In this document: one piece after another, positions 1-5,385 of the stretch
Layout of the letters: each line of letters opens with the position of its first letter
Numbering within the stretch: the stretch's first letter is position 1
Assembly: GCA_947259435.1 (NCBI GenBank)
Contig: CAMYMP010000186.1
Span: forward strand, 1-5,385
Length of the DNA stretch: 5,385 nt
Source: an uncultured Woeseiaceae bacterium
GTDB taxonomy: Bacteria; Pseudomonadota; Gammaproteobacteria; Woeseiales; Woeseiaceae
Direction: 5' to 3'
Position numbers and translations under genes: made by a program
Notes under the pieces: model-generated
What the model was told of the DNA's origin: nothing
Seen by the model: only the letters and a program-made list of their open reading frames with translations
Databases searched by the model: none

Positions 1-1124
1 TCCGCAATCTGCCGGCTGTGCATGCGGTCATAGAGCACGCCGACGCACAGGAACATTGCGCCCGAAATCAACCCATGGGACACCATCTGCACCATACCGC
101 CCATCATGCCGAGCCCCGCTCCTGTTCCGGAGCTGATCGACCAGAGCAGGAAAAATCCCAATGTAACGAAGCCCATATGCGCAATCGATGAATAGGCGAT
201 AAGCTTTTTCATGTCCTTTTGCATCAACGCGACGAAGCTGATGTAAACCACGGCAATGAGCGATAAGGCGATCATCAAACCGGCAAAGTAGGCGCTGCCG
301 TCCGGCACGATTGGCAATGACAAACGCACGAAACCGTACCCGCCCATCTTCAACATGATGGCCGCCAGAATTACCGAACCACCCGTTGGTGCCTCGACAT
401 GCGCATCCGGCAACCAGGTATGAACCGGCCACATCGGCACCTTGACCGCAAACGCAAGCAGAAATGCGACGAATATCAGCTTCTGCGCGGTCATGCCGAG
501 GGGCGCGTTCATAAACTTGAACAGATCGAAACTTCCCACCTGACCGTACAGATAGATGAACGACACCAGCATCAGCACGGAACCAAGGAACGTGTACAGG
601 AAGAACTTGAGCGTCGCATACACGCGCCGCTCGCCACCCCAGACGCCGATGATCAGGAACATCGGCACGAGCATCGCCTCCCAGAATACATAGAACAGTA
701 TGCCGTCGAGCGCCGAAAATACGCCGATCATTAGACCTTCGAGAATCAGGAACGCCGCAAAGTACTGGGCCGGGCGTATCTTGATGGTGTCCCAGCCGGC
801 TAAAACGACCAACGGCGTTATGAACGTTGTCAGCAGGATCAGCGGCGCCGAGAATCCGTCAACGCCGAGGTAGTACCAGACGTCGATCGCAGGAATCCAA
901 CTACTCCGCTCGACGAACTGCATGGCCGCCGTCGAATTGTCAAACCACTTGTAAAGGGCCACGCTGATCAAAAATGTCAGCAGCGACATGCTCAAGGCCA
1001 CAATTCGCATCGTAATAGAGCGTGAGGAATTCACATCCCTGTCATCACCGATGACAAGCAGCAAAATGCCGCCGACGATCGGCAGCCAGATGAGGAGGCT
1101 CAGGAGATATTGCGAAAAATCCAT
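1..1124 (-). CDS. nuoM: NADH-quinone oxidoreductase subunit M (NuoM), 3' end beyond window
   Basis: Antiporter-like proton-pumping subunit of the complex I membrane arm, located between NuoL and NuoN. I translated 374 residues from the ATG at 1124-1122 (MDFSQYLLSLLIWLPIVGG); the frame is open to the window edge, so about a quarter of the usual roughly 500 residues is missing. Visible signatures are the TM5 glutamate in FYVFWEAMLVPMF (Glu149, matching E. coli Glu144), the TM7 lysine in AFAVKVPMWPVHTWLPDAH (Lys228), the TM8 lysine in AAIMLKMGGYG (Lys259), and the family motif KKLIAYSSIAHMGFV (306-320). The TM12 glutamate falls outside the window. The start lies 13 bp after the original nuoL stop (1138-1140), with only a weak CAGG-like ribosome site. 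In the frameshifted nuoL, translation stops at 1185, about 60 bases upstream, so coupling to nuoM could be weakened. Membership of the Mrp-antiporter-like family is certain; NuoM rather than NuoN follows from sequence and gene order. Confidence 0.97.
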   Translation of the reverse strand, partial: MDFSQYLLSLLIWLPIVGGILLLVIGDDRDVNSSRSITMRIVALSMSLLTFLISVALYKWFDNSTAAMQFVERSSWIPAIDVWYYLGVDGFSAPLILLTTFITPLVVLAGWDTIKIRPAQYFAAFLILEGLMIGVFSALDGILFYVFWEAMLVPMFLIIGVWGGERRVYATLKFFLYTFLGSVLMLVSFIYLYGQVGSFDLFKFMNAPLGMTAQKLIFVAFLLAFAVKVPMWPVHTWLPDAHVEAPTGGSVILAAIMLKMGGYGFVRLSLPIVPDGSAYFAGLMIALSLIAVVYISFVALMQKDMKKLIAYSSIAHMGFVTLGFFLLWSISSGTGAGLGMMGGMVQMVSHGLISGAMFLCVGVLYDRMHSRQIA

Positions 1125-1137
1125 GATCGCGCCTGAC

Positions 1138-1310
1138 CTACTTGAACCAGATGAGCCAGCTGAGCAACATCGTCAAACCAATGATCATTGCAAACGCATA
1201 TGTGTAGAGATAGCCGGTCTGAATCTGTCGCATAACCCCCGCGAGCTTGCCAATTGAGTTCGCCGTGCCGTTGACAATGATGCCGTCGATGACCAGCTGA
1301 TCCCCTTTCT
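1138..1310 (-). pseudogene. nuoL: Displaced 3' end of nuoL, now in the -1 frame
   Basis: Reading the minus strand one base back from the open nuoL frame recovers the family C-terminus. It runs from KGDQLVIDGIIVNGTANS, through GKLAGVMRQIQTGYLYTYAF, to AMIIGLTMLLSWLIWFK and a TAG at 1138-1140. The last 20 or so residues form one strongly hydrophobic helix, as expected for the TM16 anchor that follows the lateral helix in NuoL. This segment has no start codon or ribosome site of its own and joins the upstream nuoL exactly if one 20-bp copy is removed. It is therefore the original end of the gene and not a separate gene. There is no internal stop or further damage, so the frameshift is either very recent, an assembly artefact, or bypassed during translation. 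Confidence 0.9.
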
Positions 1311-3125
1311 GACGAGCTGATCCCCTTTCTGCCAGAGCGCGGTGCCAATCGAGCGGCCACCCGCCGCGAATCCCTTTATGTACAAATCATCCATGTAGTA
1401 CTTGCGATCGAGCAGGTTGTAGAGCCCTGAGAACTTCTCCTTGATCGTTGCGGGAATGTCCGGGCGTTTCAGATACAGGAACCAGGCTGTGAAGGCGCCA
1501 GCTGCAGCCAGCCAGAACACCGGCGTCTGCACGGCATGCAGGAACAATGCAAGACTGCCGTGAAAGCTCTCGCCGATGTGCGCAAGGACGTCATGCGCCG
1601 AGCTGACGAATATCGCGTCGCCGAAATAATCGTCGAATAGTATGTCCTTGACCGTGAACCAGCCGATGATCGCTGAGGGTATCGCCAGCAGCACGAGGGG
1701 CACGGTTACGACCCACGGCGACTCATGGACATGCGACATCGTCTCCGCGTCCATGCGCTCTTCACCATGAAACACGAGGAAGAACATGCGGAACGAGTAC
1801 AGAGCGGTTACAAATACACCCAGCAGCACACTCAGATAAGCGATCCAGTAGACGGCGCCCTGCCCATGCCAGTGCGATTCCCTGACCGCCTCGATCAACA
1901 GGTCCTTGGAGAAAAAGCCGCTGCTGCCAGGGAAACCGATCAGTGCCAGCGAGCCGATCAGGGCCGTCCAGTAGGTGATCGGCATGTACTTGCGCAGGCC
2001 ACCCATCTTGCGGATGTCCTGTTCGTGATGCAGCGCAATAATGACCGAGCCGGCCGCAAGAAATAGCAGTGCCTTGAAAAACGCATGCGTCATCAGATGG
2101 AAAATCGCGGCACTGTAGGCCGATGCACCGAGGGCAACGGTCATGTACCCGAGTTGTGACAACGTCGAGTAGGCGACGACGCGCTTGATGTCGTTCTGCA
2201 CGATGCCGAGGAGTCCCGTGAAGAACGCCGTAATGGCGCCGATGACGATGACGACGGCCAGTGCGGTCGTCGACAACTCATACAGCGGCGACATGCGCGC
2301 AACCATGAAAATTCCGGCAGTTACCATCGTCGCAGCGTGAATCAAAGCGGAGATCGGGGTCGGACCGGCCATGGAATCGGGTAGCCAGACATGCAGCGGC
2401 GCCTGGGCGCTCTTGCCCATGGCACCCATGAACAACAGCACACATATGACCGTCATCGCATTCCATGACGTCCCTGAGAACACCTCGATATTCTGCGCCG
2501 CCACGCTATCCGCGCTTGCGAACACTTCCGCATAATCGAGCGACCCGGTGAACATCACGACACCCGCGATACCGAGAATAAAGCCGAAGTCGCCGACACG
2601 ATTGACGAGGAACGCTTTGAGATTAGCGACGATGGCTGTCTCGCGCTTGAACCAGAAGCCGATCAACAGGTACGACAACAACCCGACCGCCTCCCAGCCG
2701 AAGAACAGCTGCAGGAAGTTGTTCGACATCACGAGCATCAGCATCGAGAACGTGAACAACGAGATGTAGCTGAAGAAGCGCTGATAACCCGGATCGTCCT
2801 GCATGTAGCCGATCGTGTAGACATGCACCATCAGCGAGATGAACGTCACGACGGCCATCATCAGCGCCGTGAGCCGATCGACGAGGAAGCCAACTTCCAT
2901 CTTCAGCCCGTCGGTTACCGCCCAGATATAAACGCTAATGTTCTCAGCTTCGGCACCGTCCCAGAACATATTTTTGAGGACCAGGCATGACAAGGCGCAC
3001 GACAGGCCGACGGCAAGGATCGTGATCCAGTGTGACGCGGCGCGGCCGATCTGCTTGCCAAACAGGCCCGAGACGAATGCCGCCGCCAACGGTGCGAGTA
3101 CGATAATCAGGTAGTAGCTATACAT
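1185..3125 (-). CDS. nuoL: NADH-quinone oxidoreductase subunit L (NuoL), frameshifted C-terminus
   Basis: Distal antiporter-like proton-pumping subunit of complex I; in the family its long lateral helix runs along the membrane arm and is anchored by a last transmembrane helix. The open frame encodes 646 residues from the ATG at 3125. Key charged residues are present: Glu145 in FFGWEAVGLLSYLL, Asp179 in NRVGDFG, Lys238 in MGAMGKSAQAPLHVWLPD, His263 in ALIHAATMVTAG, Lys351 in HAFFKALLFL, and Lys407 in GFFSKDLL. TM15 is at about 535-552, followed by the amphipathic stretch expected for the lateral helix. After Val605 the frame changes because of the 20-bp tandem duplication at 1291-1330, and residues 606-646 are an unrelated Ser/Arg-rich tail. 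The original frame continues to a TAG at 1138-1140 and would give 655 residues without the duplication. The start has an AAGGGA ribosome site 9 bases upstream. The identity is certain; whether the frameshift exists in the organism is not. Confidence 0.95.
   Translation of the reverse strand: MYSYYLIIVLAPLAAAFVSGLFGKQIGRAASHWITILAVGLSCALSCLVLKNMFWDGAEAENISVYIWAVTDGLKMEVGFLVDRLTALMMAVVTFISLMVHVYTIGYMQDDPGYQRFFSYISLFTFSMLMLVMSNNFLQLFFGWEAVGLLSYLLIGFWFKRETAIVANLKAFLVNRVGDFGFILGIAGVVMFTGSLDYAEVFASADSVAAQNIEVFSGTSWNAMTVICVLLFMGAMGKSAQAPLHVWLPDSMAGPTPISALIHAATMVTAGIFMVARMSPLYELSTTALAVVIVIGAITAFFTGLLGIVQNDIKRVVAYSTLSQLGYMTVALGASAYSAAIFHLMTHAFFKALLFLAAGSVIIALHHEQDIRKMGGLRKYMPITYWTALIGSLALIGFPGSSGFFSKDLLIEAVRESHWHGQGAVYWIAYLSVLLGVFVTALYSFRMFFLVFHGEERMDAETMSHVHESPWVVTVPLVLLAIPSAIIGWFTVKDILFDDYFGDAIFVSSAHDVLAHIGESFHGSLALFLHAVQTPVFWLAAAGAFTAWFLYLKRPDIPATIKEKFSGLYNLLDRKYYMDDLYIKGFAAGGRSIGTALWQKGDQLVRKGISWSSTASLSTARRTQLASSRGLCDRFRPAISTHMRLQ
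1291..1330 (-). repeat. 20-bp tandem direct duplication inside nuoL
   Basis: Two abutting 20-bp units, 1291-1310 and 1311-1330, match at 19 of 20 positions; the mismatch is C at 1294 against G at 1314 on the plus strand. The similarity extends only one base further on each side (1290/1310 and 1311/1331). Because 20 is not a multiple of three, the second unit throws nuoL out of frame. In the original nuoL frame each unit encodes the same peptide, KGDQLV, and the mismatch is a synonymous CTC/CTG leucine difference. Nothing lies between the units, and no inverted repeats flank them, so there is no sign of an insertion sequence scar. Confidence 0.97.
1302..1308 (-). other. Potential -1 slippery heptamer A-AAG-GGG in nuoL
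   Basis: On the minus strand, bases 1308 to 1302 read A AAG GGG, with AAG (Lys607) and GGG (Gly608) as zero-frame codons. This fits the X-XXY-YYZ pattern of simultaneous -1 slippage. A slip here moves directly into the original nuoL frame and would give a 662-residue protein, the original 655 plus seven repeated residues. The same bases in the upstream copy (1328-1322) are in a different phase and are not a zero-frame slippery site. The GGGG of the upstream copy lies 13 bases before the heptamer, where a Shine-Dalgarno-like stimulator could act, but it is a poor match. I saw no convincing stem-loop or pseudoknot just downstream. The pattern is real; its use in translation is speculation. Confidence 0.3.
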
Positions 3126-3131
3126 GCGTCG

Positions 3132-3437
3132 CTATCCCTTCATCGTATTCAGCTCTTGCACGTTGATAGAGCGCCGGTTGCGGAACAACACGACGAGTAT
3201 CGCAAGGCCGATTGCGGCCTCGGCCGCTGCCACAGTCAGAATGAAAAAGACGAATACCTGTCCGGTGTCGTCACCCAGATACCTGGAAAACGCGATGAAG
3301 TTGAAGTTGACCGCCAACAGCATGAGCTCAATGCACATCAGCAACAAAATCAGGTTACGACGATTGATAACGATGCCGGCAATACTCAGCACGAACAGCA
3401 TGGCCGAGAGCGTCAGGTAGTGCTGCAGCCCGATCAC
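3132..3437 (-). CDS. nuoK: NADH-quinone oxidoreductase subunit K (NuoK)
   Basis: Small three-helix subunit of the complex I membrane arm, related to MrpC, with two buried glutamates on the proton path. The protein is 101 residues, the family's usual length. Three hydrophobic segments lie at about 7-24, 29-50 and 60-85. The two key glutamates are present: Glu37 in [16 protein letters not shown] and Glu73 in [13 protein letters not shown], matching E. coli Glu36 and Glu72. I chose the GTG at 3437-3435 because it gives the conserved [15 protein letters not shown] beginning, has a GGAG ribosome site 8 bases upstream, and forms a four-base GTGA overlap with the nuoJ stop. The next ATG would remove 12 residues of the first helix. 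The frame is open further upstream, but that extension lies across nuoJ and is not coding. nuoL begins 6 bp after the stop. Confidence 0.97.
   Translation of the reverse strand: MIGLQHYLTLSAMLFVLSIAGIVINRRNLILLLMCIELMLLAVNFNFIAFSRYLGDDTGQVFVFFILTVAAAEAAIGLAILVVLFRNRRSINVQELNTMKG
3135..3140 (-). promoter_or_regulatory. Ribosome binding site for nuoL
   Basis: The minus strand reads AAGGGA within the last codons of nuoK, nine bases before the nuoL ATG. It is the clearest Shine-Dalgarno match in the window and supports the 3125 start. Its position inside nuoK implies that the two genes are translated from one message. Confidence 0.7.
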
Positions 3438-4039
3438 CGTTTCTTCTCCGCATCCATTTTGACCACCCGGAGGCGCTCTTTTGCACGCACGGCCACCTGC
3501 GCCGCAATATTCTGCACCTTGAGACCTGGCCGTTTGCGCATCGTCAACGTAATTGCCGCGACAATTGCCAGCAGCAGGACAACCGCGGCAATTTCGAATG
3601 CGTATACGTGTTCCGTATAAAGCACCGACCCGAGCGCTTTGGTATTGTTGTAACCCTCCGGATACGCCTCGAAACCGCCCGGAGCAGCACCGGCACGGCT
3701 CCGCAGCCAGATCAACTGCACGAGCTCGAATGCCATGAGCAATGCGACGCCAATCGCAACAGGCGCGAACCGTGTCATCCCCCGCTGGACCGCCTCGACG
3801 TTGATGTCGAGCATCATGACGACGAAAAGAAACAGCACCATGACCGCGCCCACGTAAACAAGTACGAGGACGATGGCAAGGAACTCTGCTTCGACGAGTA
3901 ACCAGAGCATGGCACTCTGAAAGAAGGCCAGAACGAGAAACATGATCGAGTGCACCGGGTTCTTGGAAAAGATGACGCCGCACGCTGCACCGATCAGTAC
4001 AAATGAGAAGAGATAGAATAAAACCGCGTGAAATAGCAT
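3434..4039 (-). CDS. nuoJ: NADH-quinone oxidoreductase subunit J (NuoJ)
   Basis: Membrane subunit of complex I at the junction between NuoH and NuoK. Its third helix is the conserved flexible (pi-bulge) helix linked in structures to coupling quinone chemistry to pumping. The protein is 201 residues. Helices are visible at about 4-23, 29-48, 54-77, 91-111 and 143-166. The third holds the family signature [17 protein letters not shown] (61-77), and the [14 protein letters not shown] stretch precedes it (27-40). The last 35 residues form a basic, soluble tail ending in DAEKKR, making the protein somewhat longer than the 184-residue E. coli form. An AGGG six bases before the ATG, overlapping the nuoI stop, serves as ribosome site. 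The TGA stop overlaps the GTG start of nuoK by four bases, suggesting translational coupling. Confidence 0.97.
   Translation of the reverse strand: MLFHAVLFYLFSFVLIGAACGVIFSKNPVHSIMFLVLAFFQSAMLWLLVEAEFLAIVLVLVYVGAVMVLFLFVVMMLDINVEAVQRGMTRFAPVAIGVALLMAFELVQLIWLRSRAGAAPGGFEAYPEGYNNTKALGSVLYTEHVYAFEIAAVVLLLAIVAAITLTMRKRPGLKVQNIAAQVAVRAKERLRVVKMDAEKKR
3446..3449 (-). promoter_or_regulatory. Ribosome binding site supporting the GTG start of nuoK
   Basis: The minus strand reads GGAG inside the last codons of nuoJ, eight bases before the GTG at 3437. This spacing is good for initiation and favours the GTG over the in-frame ATG twelve codons later. Confidence 0.6.
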
Positions 4040-4047
4040 TGTTTGCC

Positions 4048-4536
4048 CTATCGGTACTTTGCGTCCGCCGCCTTGTCAGCGGAGATCATCGCGTCGTATT
4101 TGTCGCCAACTGCAAGTAGCTTGTCCTTGGTCATGATATTTTCCCCCGGCGCTTCCATGTGGTATTCGTGCAAACGGGTTTCGACGATCGCATCAACGGG
4201 GCAAGCCTCTTCGCAAAAACCGCAATAGATGCATTTGAAGAGATCGATGTCATAACGCGTCGTCCGTCGCGTGCCATCTTCGCCAACATCCGACTCGATC
4301 GTGATCGCAAGCGCCGGACAGACCGCCTCACAGAGTTTGCAAGCAATACAGCGCTCTTCACCATTGGGATAGCGACGCAGCGCATGCAGACCACGAAAAC
4401 GTGGTGACTGCGGCGTTTTTTCATCGGGATATTCGAGCGTCACACTCTTGCGGAAAAAGTTTTTCTGCGTAATCGACAGCCCCTTGAGCAATTCCCAGAG
4501 GGCAAAGGTCTTGATGTAGCTGATTACTCGATTCAT
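4048..4536 (-). CDS. nuoI: NADH-quinone oxidoreductase subunit I (NuoI), 2x[4Fe-4S] ferredoxin type
   Basis: Peripheral-arm subunit of complex I carrying the two tetranuclear clusters N6a and N6b, which pass electrons to the terminal cluster N2 in NuoB next to the quinone site. The protein is 162 residues, a length common in beta- and gammaproteobacteria. An N-terminal amphipathic stretch (about 1-35) would lie on the membrane. Two 8-iron ferredoxin motifs follow: [12 protein letters not shown] (Cys63, 66, 69, 73) and [12 protein letters not shown] (Cys102, 105, 108, 112). All eight cysteine ligands are present. The ATG at 4536 gives the expected start [19 protein letters not shown], with an AGGCAGG purine stretch nine bases before it as a weak ribosome site. 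The gene starts 16 bp after the nuoH stop and ends 8 bp before nuoJ. Nothing in it is unusual. Confidence 0.98.
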   Translation of the reverse strand: MNRVISYIKTFALWELLKGLSITQKNFFRKSVTLEYPDEKTPQSPRFRGLHALRRYPNGEERCIACKLCEAVCPALAITIESDVGEDGTRRTTRYDIDLFKCIYCGFCEEACPVDAIVETRLHEYHMEAPGENIMTKDKLLAVGDKYDAMISADKAADAKYR

Positions 4537-4552
4537 ATCCGGATGCCTGCCT

Positions 4553-5385
4553 CTAGCCCGTCAGCCCGGACCAGGGACCGACCTCAAACCACGCCATCAC
4601 ACCCTCGACCGTTATCCAGACAATAGTGACCGGGATGAATACCTTCCATCCGAGACGCATGATCTGGTCGTAGCGATAGCGCGGGAAAGTCGCCCGAAAC
4701 CAGAAAAACGTGTACATGAAAAACGCCATCTTGATGAACAACCAATGAAAGCCGCCGACTACCAGCAATCCGATGACCGGGATTTCGGCAAGCGGCTTGA
4801 GAAATCCGAGACCCTCAAACGGCGATGCCCAGCCACCCAGAAAGAATATTGCAGTCAGCGTCGAAATCAGCACCATGTTGGCGTATTCCGCCAGGAAGAA
4901 AATCGCGAATGCGACGCCGGAATACTCGACGTGGAAACCGGCGACGATCTCGGACTCGCCCTCTGCCACGTCGAACGGAGCACGGTTAGTTTCGGCGACG
5001 CCCGAAATCCAGTAAACAAGGAACAGCGGCAACAGCGGCAACACGAACCAGTTGCTGAAGCCTCCGGCCTGAGCACGAACGATATCGCCGAGATTCAGAC
5101 TTCCGGCTGCCATCAGAATACCGACCAGCGCGAATCCCATCGCAATCTCATACGCCACGATCTGTGCGGCAGACCGCATGGCGCCGAGAAAAGCGTACTT
5201 CGAGTTGGTCGCCCAGCCCGCGAGTATGACGCCATAAACGCCGACCGACGTCAGCGCCAGCACATACAGCAAACCAGCGTTGATATCCGCAATCACGTAC
5301 CAGTCATTGAACGGTATGACGGCCCAGGCGGCCAGCGCGGGAATCAGCGTCAGAAGCGGCGCAATGACAAAAAGAAACTTGTTTG
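4553..5385 (-). CDS. nuoH: NADH-quinone oxidoreductase subunit H (NuoH), 5' end beyond window
   Basis: Membrane subunit that forms much of the quinone-binding chamber and links it to the proton-conducting axis. The frame is open to the window edge and gives 276 residues (from [20 protein letters not shown]); roughly 60 to 70 N-terminal residues are missing compared with the usual 325-350. Signatures are [20 protein letters not shown], with the conserved glutamate of TM5 at local residue 79, and the acidic quinone-loop motif [20 protein letters not shown] at local 128-147, continuing into AGFHVEYSG. Near the C-terminus is [24 protein letters not shown] at 5296-5294 inside the frame (VIADINAG) could be mistaken for a start, but the upstream sequence is a clear NuoH membrane helix, so it is internal. 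The TAG at 4555-4553 is followed 16 bp later by nuoI. Confidence 0.98.
   Translation of the reverse strand, partial: NKFLFVIAPLLTLIPALAAWAVIPFNDWYVIADINAGLLYVLALTSVGVYGVILAGWATNSKYAFLGAMRSAAQIVAYEIAMGFALVGILMAAGSLNLGDIVRAQAGGFSNWFVLPLLPLFLVYWISGVAETNRAPFDVAEGESEIVAGFHVEYSGVAFAIFFLAEYANMVLISTLTAIFFLGGWASPFEGLGFLKPLAEIPVIGLLVVGGFHWLFIKMAFFMYTFFWFRATFPRYRYDQIMRLGWKVFIPVTIVWITVEGVMAWFEVGPWSGLTG

Noticed and set aside
28..432. 134-codon minus-strand open frame inside nuoM
   Set aside because: It is in a different frame from nuoM, which reads as a conserved protein through the same bases.
399..734. 111-codon open frame on the plus strand opposite nuoM
   Set aside because: Antisense shadow of nuoM, rich in His/Gln/Arg as expected for the reverse complement of membrane-helix codons.
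1291..1324. Possible RNA hairpin pairing GAUCAGCU of one repeat copy with AGCUGGUC of the other
   Set aside because: The pairing is possible but places the slippery heptamer in the loop, not upstream of a stem, and it follows simply from the self-complementary CAGCTG core; not good evidence of a regulatory structure.
1291..1330. The repeat as a target-site duplication or excision scar of a mobile element
   Set aside because: The copies abut with no sequence between them, there are no terminal inverted repeats, and 20 bp is long for a typical target duplication.
1100..1360. 86-codon minus-strand frame spanning the nuoL 3' end and nuoM start
   Set aside because: This is the third frame, neither the open nuoL frame nor the displaced original one; its Arg/His-rich product has no family resemblance.
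1725..2066. 113-codon open frame on the plus strand opposite nuoL
   Set aside because: Antisense shadow of the conserved NuoL core; no recognisable domain and no reason to prefer it over NuoL.
3156..3620. 154-codon open frame on the plus strand, opposite nuoK and nuoJ
   Set aside because: It lies wholly antisense to two clearly conserved genes, and its product is a low-complexity run of charged and polar residues typical of the reverse of hydrophobic coding sequence.
3438..3983. Upstream extension of the nuoK frame, giving a 283-residue protein
   Set aside because: The extension overlaps nuoJ in another frame, is Arg/Gly/Cys-rich and unlike any membrane subunit; NuoK is complete from the GTG at 3437.

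Overview
The window is part of a respiratory complex I operon (NADH:quinone oxidoreductase, nuo) read entirely from the minus strand. In transcription order it holds nuoH (5' end outside the window), nuoI, nuoJ, nuoK, nuoL and nuoM (3' end outside the window). This is the standard bacterial nuoA-N order. The genes are packed with 16 bp, 8 bp, a 4-bp overlap, 6 bp, and an original nuoL-nuoM gap of 13 bp. There is no gene-free stretch over 300 bases, no RNA gene, no insertion sequence, no CRISPR array, and no promoter or terminator that I can support. The open frames on the plus strand are shadows of the nuo genes.

The organism looks like a proteobacterium, probably beta- or gammaproteobacterial. 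The reasons are the 162-residue NuoI with a [12 protein letters not shown] first cluster, the 101-residue NuoK, the roughly 200-residue NuoJ with a basic C-terminal tail, and the long (about 655-residue) NuoL. The genus cannot be named from this sequence alone.

Together the genes encode most of the proton-pumping membrane arm and its junction with the peripheral arm. NuoI carries clusters N6a and N6b, which pass electrons toward the quinone site. NuoH forms the membrane side of the quinone chamber. NuoJ and NuoK continue the central axis of charged residues. NuoL and NuoM are antiporter-like pumping subunits. All the signature charged residues I looked for are present.

The one real anomaly is near the 3' end of nuoL. 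A 20-bp near-perfect tandem duplication (1291-1330) shifts the reading frame after Val605. The original last 50 residues, including the final membrane helix, are replaced by an unrelated 41-residue polar tail. The original ending is still intact in the next frame up to a TAG at 1138-1140. The two repeat copies differ at one base, a synonymous Leu codon change (CTC/CTG) in the original frame, which suggests two strain variants joined in an assembly, though a real duplication is not excluded. The duplication also puts an A-AAG-GGG heptamer in the phase where a -1 ribosomal slip would restore the original frame exactly. I found no new biological system beyond this; the rest is an ordinary, well-conserved complex I operon.
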